DNA of 64,000 bases from Labyrinthula sp. Ha. Lineage: Eukaryota; Sar; Bigyra; Labyrinthulida; Labyrinthulaceae. The notes below the pieces were generated by a model. The model saw only the letters and a list, made by a program, of their open reading frames with translations. It did no database searches and was not told the origin of the DNA. Where the stretch lies: assembly GCA_015227615.1 (NCBI GenBank), contig JAALGZ010000019.1:62001-126000 (forward strand), written 5' to 3'. Below, in pieces: positions 1 through 9,279 of the stretch; within the stretch, counting starts at the first letter, position 1; each line of letters begins with the position of its first letter. The translations under genes were made by a program, and so were the position numbers.

Positions 1-2847
1 ATTCTCGTATTGAAAATGCACAGTTCATACCAAGGTATAGTAAACTTAGAAATGAACCATAATTCACCTTACATAAAATCAGTTTGCTTTAAATAGCAAA
101 TAGTGAATGAGAAGGCAATAATATTACAAAGATGGCGTTCTTTTCGTCGGATAACAAAGTAAATGCTTCATAGTTCCAAAAATATTATAATACATCAGTT
201 GATTGTGTGATTCAATACAGAATTTATTTTTCATATTTAGTAAACTAGACAAAATATCAGACTCCGTTTCTGCAACTAGAAACATATACATTCCTTTCAT
301 TTAAACAGCAAGTGCCTTTTAGTAGCATAGGGCTTTTGAAAATCGGAACTAATAATATAGAAAGTGTTTGTTGCTCTAGCCTATTTGCAAAGGTCTTTAA
401 GTGTTATTACTAGATCTCTTGAACTTATAGTGACAGTCACAAACCGCCTGGTTATGAGAATATTTTTTCAAAATCTTGTTTTTCTTAGAAAGCCAGGAGG
501 ATTACGAGTATTTATAAAGGTAAAACCAAATTAATGGGAATTGTTAAATCTTATTATCTTTTTGCAATATACAAACATTCAAAGTTGAAATCAAATGGAA
601 GCATTGCTTAGATAAGTTGTCGGTTAACGTTTGCTATAAGACTTGGAGATTTGTATGCAGAATAATGTTGAAAATAGCAGCTACTCAATTTAGTAGGACA
701 TGTACTTACCTTAAATTGTCTAGTGTTATGACCTTTGAAACTTGATTCAAAAAAGTGCTTGTGTCATTATTTGCGACGTTTGCCATTATTTTTTTTCGTG
801 ATCTTCCAGTGATCCGGTAAATAAGTCCCTGGCTATTTAACAAAGGAATTATTAATATGCGAATAAAATTGATAATGTCGGTCCACATCGCCATTACAAG
901 GCCATATAGTTAATACCTAACCTATTTTAGGGTTTTCTTAACTACCCTAAGGTGTATGGTAATATATTCAGTGACATTGATTTTTTCATATTAGGGAGGT
1001 TAAAGCTCTCAAAAATAAATGACGAACCTACCATATGCTTATGTAAGAAAAATCGTACTTCTTCTAGACTACAAGCTTCGCTGTAATTGCTAAGTAATTA
1101 TCAAGGGTCCAATAAAAATCAACCCGACGAGAGGTCAGATAAGTTAAGATTTATATTCATCTTCGTTCCTCAATAAAACATTTTTCAAATCGATTTTCTT
1201 TGAAATAGTATTTTGGCAATTAGCTCGACAACATTGATGCACTCTATTGGAAAATGTAAAAAGTGGAAGAATGAAGCATGTCAAAAAATTTAAATTTGAA
1301 GTAACTTTCCCTTGTCCAAATATTTAGTTGACTTCACTATTACGTGATATACCTTACTAGGACTTTAAGTCTTCAATATATTTTGTCAGAGCTATATGAG
1401 CTACGTTGTTTTGATCCTACACTTAGACATGAAAAATCAGTATCTACACTTTATGAGAGGAAATTGCTACGAGCTTAGACATTAAGTTTATTATATACGT
1501 TGTGCATTTATGCTACTTAGACATTTTTTAGTATCACAGTTTTTGGTTTAAGTAGCCAGCGAGATATGTATTGTTCATTCAAGGGGATTTAACCTATAAA
1601 ATAAAAATAAAATAACACAGACCTTTTTCCCCACACTTTACAACAATATAAGTATTCAAAAAAAAACCTTTATAATGAATTTTTGTATTTTAATTTAATT
1701 TGTTTGTAATAATTTAAGATTTTTCACTGAATATACATTTTTCCACTATGTAGAGTAGTGTACTGCAGTGGCACGGTTTCAAAGTCTCCAATAAATGCTT
1801 TCTGGTTGTTTTAGAAATTGCTAGTGACAAGAATTTCATATTGATAGTTTTATTGGTTGTTAAATCTAACATTTAGTTTAGATAGTCAGACATCCATGTC
1901 ATGAGTTTGTGCTATTGTGGTTGTGGTCAAGATCTTGTTTATCTTGCTAACTTCTTTGTTCTTGAACTAAGCTCGTACATGGTATAAAAAGAGATCCATC
2001 AAAAGCTATTTGAAGAGATATACAAATCTATATTCTAATTGGCGCACTCATCTCTATTTCTTCCCTATCTATCTTTACTTTGTTTGCTGACATTCACGTT
2101 ATTGCACGCAGAGAGGTCTAATTCATATGCTGTCGCTTGAGTCTGTTGGGTACCATTCCTTGGTTAGACACCAAGATTCTGTAACAAATCCCGAATTAAA
2201 TGATTATAAAGTTAATATATCGAAAAGTAACGCACTTTAGGAAGGGATCTTATATATGGTACAGCCCTTAACGTAATTTTGTAAGAGATGAATCTGAATT
2301 GTGCAGCGGTAAAGTTTAATGTATTAACATACAGAAACCTCCGCTCAGCCCTTCAAACATAACTAGGAAAGAAATACATAAATAGTATGAGAATCCATGG
2401 ATAGTAAACAAGGAAGTCCTCAAAAAAAATATTAAAACCTTGAATGCGTCAGGGGTATGTAGCCTATTTCTCAAGCTCTAGAAACATTAAACCCTACGTT
2501 ACTTTCAAAATGCAAAGAAAATGTAAAATTAATTTAATATTCTATATAAGTTTCTCAGTAAAACAGAAGTATGACTTTCAATAAAGTTTTCTTTGGTTTT
2601 GTACGCAAGTAATCCATTCTTTGAAAGATCTTTAATTGAAATTTAATCCTTCGTTTCTTCATTATATATTTTGGGCAAACAAACCTCATAGTTCCATTGC
2701 AATTGATACTGTCAATATACCGTAACTATCACGTTAAAAAATTTGGTGTCAACTTCGTATGCTGGTTTCACTGAAGTACAGGATTTTAATATACTACCGT
2801 AATGAAATTAACGTTAGATCCGTAAGATCTGTTTTTCTATCCAAGAA
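1..2847. other. Gene-poor AT-rich stretch
   Basis: No long reading frame and no recognisable protein on either strand. The only item of note is a 62-codon minus-strand frame at 706-894, listed separately. The sequence is stop-rich in all frames. The last 100-150 bases probably contain the promoter and 5' UTR of the nucleoporin gene that starts at 2848, but I cannot point to a definite core promoter element. Confidence 0.6.
620..894 (-). CDS. Weak candidate small spliced gene
   Basis: A minus-strand ATG at 894 opens 62 codons with a hydrophobic start (MAMWTDIINFIRILIIPLL). The frame runs into a stop that is itself part of a consensus 5' splice site, AG/GTAAGT. A CTACTAA-like branch-point string and an AG follow within 26-29 nt. 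Splicing there would add about 25 codons before a TAA near 620. The intron size fits the minute introns proven elsewhere in the window. I recognise no homologue, and GTAAGT occurs by chance in AT-rich DNA, so this is speculative. Confidence 0.15.
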
Positions 2848-5800
2848 ATGAATGAATTAACAGAAGAAGATGAATCAATTCCAGTAAACACAAACCTTAG
2901 ACTACAGTCATTGTATTTTTTCCCTTTAATTTATATCTATAGAGGAAATTTAATTGTAGATGAATCTTTGAATTTGCTAAGTTCTCCTACAGATTCCACA
3001 CCTTGTCAACAAAAAGATATTGAAAAGCACGAAACAGTTGCGTTGGCAACTTCATCAAGATATGGACTGCTTTTTATAACAAATGGAAAAAAATTATATA
3101 TCTTTGAAGTTAAAAATTTTCTTAAAAAGTTTGAAGAAACTTCTTTGCTTCAAGCACAAAATACTCGACATGATAAGATCCTTTCTTTCATCAAGCAGCA
3201 ACAGAATCAAATTAAACCAATTAAGGTCTTAAATGTTGAAGACTCTTCAAGTTCAACACGAATAAAAAGCTTTCACATTATAGAAGACAGTATGAATATT
3301 TTACTTGCGCTTGAAAACTCGCTTCATCTCTTTTCCTTTTGCAACTTATCAACTCTTTCATCCACTTCTCCAATTTTTTCAAAGCAAACCTCCTCAATAA
3401 AAAAAGCTACCTTTTTCAATAACTTGTTTGCTTATTCTACTTCTGAGGAAATTAACTTGATTCAATATTCAAATCTAACGAAAAACACTAGACTGCTGCA
3501 CCCTCAAAATCCTTCAATTCATCCTCATTTTTCCTGCTTCACAAACTTCAAACATTTTCTCTTCTTTTTTTCTTCAACGGATACAATTTCATTTTGCTCA
3601 ACATCGGATCTATCGGTTAATAACATATTATTAACGGAAGAAAATTTAAACAAAGAAAAGATGAAACCTTTGGATATGAATATATTAGAATTGGGTCAGT
3701 TTAACCTTCTATTGATCAACTATGGAACTGATCCTGAAGCTGACCTTTCTGGACTAGAGTACCCACCACTTCCAATTCTTGTTATTGTCGTACTAGGTAT
3801 TGATGCTACACCCAAACTTTTAGGGAGCTATGAGATTGAGAACCCCACAGATTTTGATGGGGATGAAGATCCACCTTTTGATCATAGAATATTCTCTCAC
3901 CATGTAAAGTATTCTCAAAATCTGGTTTTGCTTTCATGTAACTGGTCACCTAAATTTGGACTCATTTCAATCAATGAAAATGGCGTTGTTGAAAGAATAA
4001 AAGTGCTTAATGAGCATCACGATGAGTTGATTTATCCTGTCATTGGCACTGCTGGATATAGCACACTTGATCTGCAAGAACGAAAGAGTTACATTGGAAG
4101 CGCCAAAATATTTAATCCTATACGAGGAGAATGGAATATAGTTTTGTTCTCTACCGACGGAACGATTGAGTTACTGAGTTTGATAAATGAAGAGATGCAG
4201 ACGGAAAAACTATTGGATGAGACGTTCGTCACGAGTTTGGAGGAGTTTAAGGATATAATAGGAGAGAATGTTGTTCGAGTGAGTAAAATTTATAGCAGGG
4301 AGTATTTTGGTAGTTTGTATGATAAGGATTTTGTATTCAAGAGAGGAGGTTATTTGAAGGATGACTTTAGAGGGAAGGAAATTTCGTTTAAAGTTGATGT
4401 TCAGAAACAACCCTGGGATACAAAAGATTTTTTAAGTTTGATCACAAAAATTTATAAAGAGTTTAATCCAGAAAAAATACAAAATGTGGATAATTTAGTA
4501 CAAAAGTATTCCAACGCCCAAATGGAACTTGTTAAGAAGCTGGAGGATAAATATAGCTTCAACCATAAAGATCTAGAGAAAGAAAAGACACAAGTTGATG
4601 TAATTCATAAAGAAGATGAGCAGAAAGAGGAAAAAATAGAAATTTCTAAAGAGGAACATCTGGTTAAAGAAGTTCAATTTAATACAAAGTTTATTTCACC
4701 AGTAATACACCCAGATTTCAACGAAGTAAGAAATCAAAATGAGAAATATAAAAATAAGATTGCTACTCTTGAAGACCAGGTCCTGACATTAGAATCACAA
4801 CTAAGCCAACTTGGTCTTAAAGATTCATCAATCGTGAACTCAGAAAAGAAAATTCTAGGCAAGAAAGATATTGAAAGTGAGTTTTCCATTTCCTTAACAT
4901 CTACTCAACTTGAGAACGGTCAGAATAATTTGGATCAAATTAAAAACTTTGAGAAAGTAGCTCGTGGTAAATTGAAAGAGATTAACTTACTCTTGGATGA
5001 ATCGTTTAAAGCCAATAAACAACGTTACAACAATTCCATGGGGTCAAATTTTGATTTGGATATTTCAAGTCTAGAGCAAAAGATTCTAGATTTGGATTTG
5101 AGCTCGACCAAGCAAGAAGTATTAAACTTAGAGAGAAAGTTTCAACTTCAAACTCAAATTGGCAGCCGAATTTCTACCTCTTTGAAAGACATGAGAAACG
5201 CTTCTAAGCTCACTGAAAAAGAAATTTTTTCCTTTGCGAGTGAAGAAGAAAAGGAGATAGATTTAAAAATATCTCAGGCCCTTCATTCTCTTACACTTGA
5301 ATACAAGCAACTGCAGCGCGATGTTGACTTATTTTTTTCTTCTGAAAACTCTAATTTATCGTCTATAAATTTTGGAGAAGATGTCAAAATCCTTTACGGA
5401 AAGTTAATTGAGGCAGGAGATTTTTTGGAGAAGTTGGAAAAAGGCAAATTAAAAGAAGTTGTACAAATTCCACAACTAAAAACAATCAGCAAGACTCCCC
5501 GAAGAAGTAATTTAGCCCGGAGGTTTCGTGAATCTGGGTTTCAACCAGCTCTTCAATACTGCTATTCTAAATCCCTTGTATCAAGTCAAGTTGTCAAACC
5601 TGAATTTTCTGAATCTCGTTTGATTAAAGTGTTAAGGGAGGGATTAGACAAGGAAAAGAAAAAAGTTAGTGAAAGGAGAAAGCTGTTGAAGGATTCACTT
5701 GAAATGAAGATGAACCAAGTTAAACTTCTGAAGAAAACACCTTTAAGTGAAATTAAGTTGAGTAGTCACCCTACAAAAGTTGATTTATTTGCGAAAAGTC

Positions 5801-6747
5801 CAGATTTTGGCTCTCTTTCTGACTTAAATCCCCCCGAGGGAAAAATTTCTACGGAGCAATTAATCAAGCCTAAGGCTTTAGAGCAGAAACAAGAGGGCCA
5901 TAAGCCTGAGGTTAAAGAAAAACCTTCCGCTGGGTTTAGCTTCTCAAAGCCAGAAGCAAAACCTAAACCTTTTTTTGAAGATATTGACTTTAAGAAGGAG
6001 TTAACTTTGTTCTATCAGAAATACAACAAAGACAAAATAAGCTCTGTCGACCAAACACTGGAAAAGTACAAGACAAACTTGAAGAAGCTCTTTGAAAATT
6101 TATACAAGAAGTATAAAATTACTGATTCTGATGAAATAAATATTTTCTCGAGAACACAGTTCAAAAACCCAGAAAAAAATACTTTTGCAGCAGTTCCTTC
6201 CTCATCTACGTTTGGGCAACAAGCAGCCTCTAACCCATTTCAAACAACTCCAATTAAGAAAACTGCGGATTTGTTTTCCACACCACAACAAAGTTCCCCC
6301 TTTGGCACTCCTGCAACCACTGCAAGCCCATTTCAAACACCTCAAACTAGGACAACTGGTCTTATAAATTGCACCCCTTCCCAAACTGGCTTTGGAAGTT
6401 CAGGATTTGGATCAAGTGGTTTTGCATCTACTGGCATTGATTACAGGCAAAAACTGGTTGATTTTTACACAAAGCACAACCCTGGTAAGCTAAGTTCTGT
6501 AGATTCTACTTTGGCAAAGTATAAAGGGAAAGAACAAGAATTGTTTCAAAAGCTGGAAAAAAAGTATGGAAGTGTGGCAAACACAAATTCAGGCGGGTTT
6601 AGTTTTTCTAACTTTGGAACTTCGAATTCTACAAGTGGTGGGGGTGCCTTTGGAAGCCAACAAAATACTTTTGCTTCCTTCTCAACCAACAGCTCAAATG
6701 CTTTTTCTTCTTTCTCTAATTCTAACACAAAGAGCTTCTTTAAGTAA
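2848..6747 (+). CDS. Nup214/Nup159-like FG nucleoporin
   Basis: Predicted nuclear-pore protein of 1,299 residues. Residues 1 to about 450 are rich in beta strands, as expected for the N-terminal beta-propeller of Nup214/Nup159, which docks the mRNA-export helicase on the cytoplasmic face. A charged, coiled-coil-rich middle follows (about 600-1000). The C-terminus carries FG and GFG repeats, for example SPFGTP, GFGSSGFGSSGF and GAFGS. This order (propeller, coils, FG tail) is diagnostic of the family. A motif of about 45 residues recurs three times (about 523-571, 1047-1091 and 1197-1242), with the pattern FYxKxNPxKxSSVDxTLxKYK...LFxKLxKKY. The gene is intronless as read and ends in TAA. It converges on the bZIP pseudogene 51 nt downstream. 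Family assignment rests on architecture and FG repeats, not on an alignment. Confidence 0.85.
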   Translation: MNELTEEDESIPVNTNLRLQSLYFFPLIYIYRGNLIVDESLNLLSSPTDSTPCQQKDIEKHETVALATSSRYGLLFITNGKKLYIFEVKNFLKKFEETSLLQAQNTRHDKILSFIKQQQNQIKPIKVLNVEDSSSSTRIKSFHIIEDSMNILLALENSLHLFSFCNLSTLSSTSPIFSKQTSSIKKATFFNNLFAYSTSEEINLIQYSNLTKNTRLLHPQNPSIHPHFSCFTNFKHFLFFFSSTDTISFCSTSDLSVNNILLTEENLNKEKMKPLDMNILELGQFNLLLINYGTDPEADLSGLEYPPLPILVIVVLGIDATPKLLGSYEIENPTDFDGDEDPPFDHRIFSHHVKYSQNLVLLSCNWSPKFGLISINENGVVERIKVLNEHHDELIYPVIGTAGYSTLDLQERKSYIGSAKIFNPIRGEWNIVLFSTDGTIELLSLINEEMQTEKLLDETFVTSLEEFKDIIGENVVRVSKIYSREYFGSLYDKDFVFKRGGYLKDDFRGKEISFKVDVQKQPWDTKDFLSLITKIYKEFNPEKIQNVDNLVQKYSNAQMELVKKLEDKYSFNHKDLEKEKTQVDVIHKEDEQKEEKIEISKEEHLVKEVQFNTKFISPVIHPDFNEVRNQNEKYKNKIATLEDQVLTLESQLSQLGLKDSSIVNSEKKILGKKDIESEFSISLTSTQLENGQNNLDQIKNFEKVARGKLKEINLLLDESFKANKQRYNNSMGSNFDLDISSLEQKILDLDLSSTKQEVLNLERKFQLQTQIGSRISTSLKDMRNASKLTEKEIFSFASEEEKEIDLKISQALHSLTLEYKQLQRDVDLFFSSENSNLSSINFGEDVKILYGKLIEAGDFLEKLEKGKLKEVVQIPQLKTISKTPRRSNLARRFRESGFQPALQYCYSKSLVSSQVVKPEFSESRLIKVLREGLDKEKKKVSERRKLLKDSLEMKMNQVKLLKKTPLSEIKLSSHPTKVDLFAKSPDFGSLSDLNPPEGKISTEQLIKPKALEQKQEGHKPEVKEKPSAGFSFSKPEAKPKPFFEDIDFKKELTLFYQKYNKDKISSVDQTLEKYKTNLKKLFENLYKKYKITDSDEINIFSRTQFKNPEKNTFAAVPSSSTFGQQAASNPFQTTPIKKTADLFSTPQQSSPFGTPATTASPFQTPQTRTTGLINCTPSQTGFGSSGFGSSGFASTGIDYRQKLVDFYTKHNPGKLSSVDSTLAKYKGKEQELFQKLEKKYGSVANTNSGGFSFSNFGTSNSTSGGGAFGSQQNTFASFSTNSSNAFSSFSNSNTKSFFK

Positions 6748-6798
6748 GATTATATTCTTATCCTGATGCAAAATCCCTAGGTTATTATTCTTGTTGAT

Positions 6799-7986
6799 TT
6801 AGAAAACTTTTTTTTGGTGTAGCCACGCTGCTTCAAAAAAGTGATTTATATCACTTAACCTATCTGATGCGGTTGTTGTGCTTGTCAAAGTGCCTTTTGT
6901 GTGGTTGCCATCTTGGTTTAGCGGTGACAGATGTACACAGCAAAACCTATTCTCAATTGTTTTAAATGAGTTGGTTTTCTTATCATAGAAAAGAGATTTT
7001 TTAGTCAAAATAGCTGATGTCTCGTTGATTATCAATGTTTGGACAGAAAGCCAGAAAAAGTTTGTATTCTTGTTTCGGATTCTTCATACGTTTAAATTAA
7101 AATTCCTAATCTTATTCTTGCTCTTTAATTCAGCTGAAAAATCCTCATTCTGTAGATTTATTATCGAACAATCGTACTCATAGGGAAACTTGTCCAAATA
7201 GCTTGCTTCAAATGCGTTGTATGAGATTATATGAAAAGTGATTCTCGCTAAATCTTCAAACCCAATATTATTTACAACAAATTGATGACGTAAGAGTTTT
7301 GATAATTCTTCGTCAACCATCAATTTTTTTACCTTAAACTCCAAAACCTTTCTTATTTGAATGTTTTCTCTGTTTATTTATGTCATTACGTATACGAGCT
7401 CTTCGCCTGGAACATTTTAGAGTGGTTCCATTCCACTTTATGTACCCAGATTTTGTTACTCGGATCTTTGAAAACCGATCTATGGCTTGTTGAACGCCAT
7501 TAAAAACTGTCTGTGGAAAGGCTACAACGTCGAACTTTGGATAAAGTAGTTTCAAGTTGAACAGCTTTTCCAAGATATACCTTTTTTTTCTAAGTTCATT
7601 CGCTCTTTTGGACAAATAACTATTTTGCGCAAGCAAATACTGAAAATTCCAATCACGATTATTACATAGAATGTTTTTTTCCAAGTCTTGTCTGTTTTCA
7701 ACTAAGTTCTTACACCTTTCTTTTGCTTCTTTAACTTTATTCTGAAGGTCTTTATTTACTAATTTCAACTCCACTGCTTGTTTCTCTAACTTATCTCTAT
7801 GTCTTTGAGCTGCCTTAGCAAAATATTTTCGCCTTTCTTCTATCGGAAGAGCTAATATTCTTCTGCCACTTCTTTCTCTACTCATTTTACTTGAATATTC
7901 TTCACCGTACGCTTCAACTATTGGAACTCTTTTTCATCTAGCTCCAACTGCAAAGTTCCGTCTTCCATACCTGACAAATAGTCCAT
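6799..7986 (-). pseudogene. Broken bZIP-like paralogue (tandem duplicate)
   Basis: This is a decayed copy of the gene at 8152-9279, lying just downstream of it on the same strand. From the ATG at 7885 a 183-residue frame gives a basic segment (RRKYFAKAAQRHRDK), a coiled coil and the conserved middle. Near 7340 the homology continues in another frame, consistent with a 1-nt indel, because the spacing to the conserved KVKKL block matches the sister exactly. An in-frame TGA at 7084-7086 falls where the sister has Thr. Homology then resumes to the end (GNHTKGTLTSTTTASDRL). Removing introns does not cure either break. A 5' extension is likely: ATG at 7986 opens an acidic 19-codon exon that joins the main frame if a 38-nt GT-AG intron (7890-7927) is removed. 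An assembly error at one break is possible, at both less so. Confidence 0.75.
7890..7927 (-). other. Possible 38-nt intron in bZIP pseudogene
   Basis: Read on the minus strand, the stretch starts GTTCCA and ends TTCAAG. Removing it joins an upstream acidic open segment, starting at the ATG at 7986, in frame to the conserved bZIP segment through codons GAT-AAA-ATG. It is slightly longer than the 30-32 nt introns elsewhere and lies in a pseudogene, so support is moderate. Confidence 0.4.
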
Positions 7987-8151
7987 AAACCGTTGCGAGT
8001 CTACGCTCTACAGATTATTCATTTTTCATTTTTTTAATTTGAAAACTTTAACCGACAAAAAACTCACCCAAGACGCGTATTAAGCATTAAAAACTCAAAC
8101 CCAGAAAAAAAAGATAAAAGCAAAAAAATGCTAAACCAACACACAAAGAAG

Positions 8152-9279
8152 TTAACAAGAACTAAAAAGCCCTAATTTATGTATTTTCCAAGCAGCCTTG
8201 GAATAATTGACGCTATCTTCCAACCTATCAATGGCAGTTGTGGTGCTGACAAGTACCCCATGCGTATGATTTCCTTCCCTAGCAGCTCTGGAATAACTCA
8301 CAGTGCTAAATCCATTTGGTACTGTATAAAACGAATTTTCTTTTTTACTGTACTTAAGAGCAGTTTTTGTCACAATAGCAATATCAGCTCCTGTTAGAAG
8401 AACTTGTACATTCAAATATCCAAAATCATCCCCCTTTCTTTTTACATGCGTAACATTCACGGAATAATCTTCAAATTCGTGTTGATTTTGAACTGGAAAT
8501 AAAAAATATGGACATTTTTTCTTATCTATACAAAAGGTAGAAAATTCATATTGGTTTTGTTTACTTGATAAATATTTTCCATTATATCCCTCAACACAAG
8601 TCAAGTGAAAATTAATCTTTGCAGCTTCTATATAATCAATGTTTTTCATAATAAACGTTTTTTTAATAAATTTCTTAAGATCTTTATCTATACATAAAGT
8701 TTTTACTCTATAATTTAAACTTTTATCTTCTGTTTTCATATGTTCTTTATTTATTTTTGATCGAAGAGCTGTTCGTTCTTTTGAACATGAAAGTAATTTA
8801 TTCAAATATTTTATTTTTCCATGTTTTGAAACTTTTACACTTAAAGAGAGATTTAATGTTTTTTGCAAACATTCTAAAAGAACCTTTGGAAAATATCTGA
8901 CATTAAAATTTGGAAAAATAACTTGAAGTTTTGCTAATCTTTGCAGTAACTCTCTTGTACTTCTCAACTGCAAAACTCTCTCCAGCAAATTTTGGTTCTG
9001 TTGGAATAAGTAAGGATACATCCAGTTTTCTTGAGAGAACTGTTTTTTATTTTCAAGATCATGGGCTAAAATTTGTATATTTAAACATTGCCCCTCTAAT
9101 TTTTGAATTTTGGCCCGCATGCGGGAAATGTATGCCTCGTGCTCTAGTTCCTCTTGTTTCCTTTTTTCTCTATGTTTCTTAGCAGCTTTAGCCATATATT
9201 TACGTCTTTCATCAATCGAAATCCATTTTCCATCAATCAAATCCATATTTCGGGAGAAATGTGCTTCTTTTTTTATCAT
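8152..9279 (-). CDS. bZIP-like transcription factor, atypical basic region
   Basis: This 375-residue protein has a basic segment at about 25-44 (RRKYMAKAAKKHREKRK) followed by a coiled coil at about 45-110. A conserved middle block follows (about 125-200). The C-terminal region ends with the segment GNHTHGVLVSTTTAIDRL at about 336-353. Aligned with the bZIP rule N-x2-A-A-x2-(S/C)-R, the A-A and final R are present, but the invariant Asn is replaced by Met and the Ser/Cys by His. It probably acts as a nuclear DNA-binding regulator. The overall plan (short bZIP, long conserved C-terminal part) recalls oomycete M96-type and atypical bZIP proteins, but that link is from memory. A broken tandem copy lies immediately downstream. 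The ATG at 9279 is the first in frame, and no upstream exon is evident. Confidence 0.7.
   Translation of the reverse strand: MIKKEAHFSRNMDLIDGKWISIDERRKYMAKAAKKHREKRKQEELEHEAYISRMRAKIQKLEGQCLNIQILAHDLENKKQFSQENWMYPYLFQQNQNLLERVLQLRSTRELLQRLAKLQVIFPNFNVRYFPKVLLECLQKTLNLSLSVKVSKHGKIKYLNKLLSCSKERTALRSKINKEHMKTEDKSLNYRVKTLCIDKDLKKFIKKTFIMKNIDYIEAAKINFHLTCVEGYNGKYLSSKQNQYEFSTFCIDKKKCPYFLFPVQNQHEFEDYSVNVTHVKRKGDDFGYLNVQVLLTGADIAIVTKTALKYSKKENSFYTVPNGFSTVSYSRAAREGNHTHGVLVSTTTAIDRLEDSVNYSKAAWKIHKLGLFSSC

Noticed and set aside
7065-7085. A 21-nt GT-AG intron removing the TGA in the bZIP pseudogene
   Set aside because: Removal deletes seven residues that align one-for-one with the intact sister, so the segment is coding in origin.
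7084-7086. TGA as a sense codon (alternative genetic code)
   Set aside because: TGA ends eIF3f and the helical gene, and TAA and TAG end other genes. The internal TGA is in a copy that also has a frame change, so a pseudogene is simpler.
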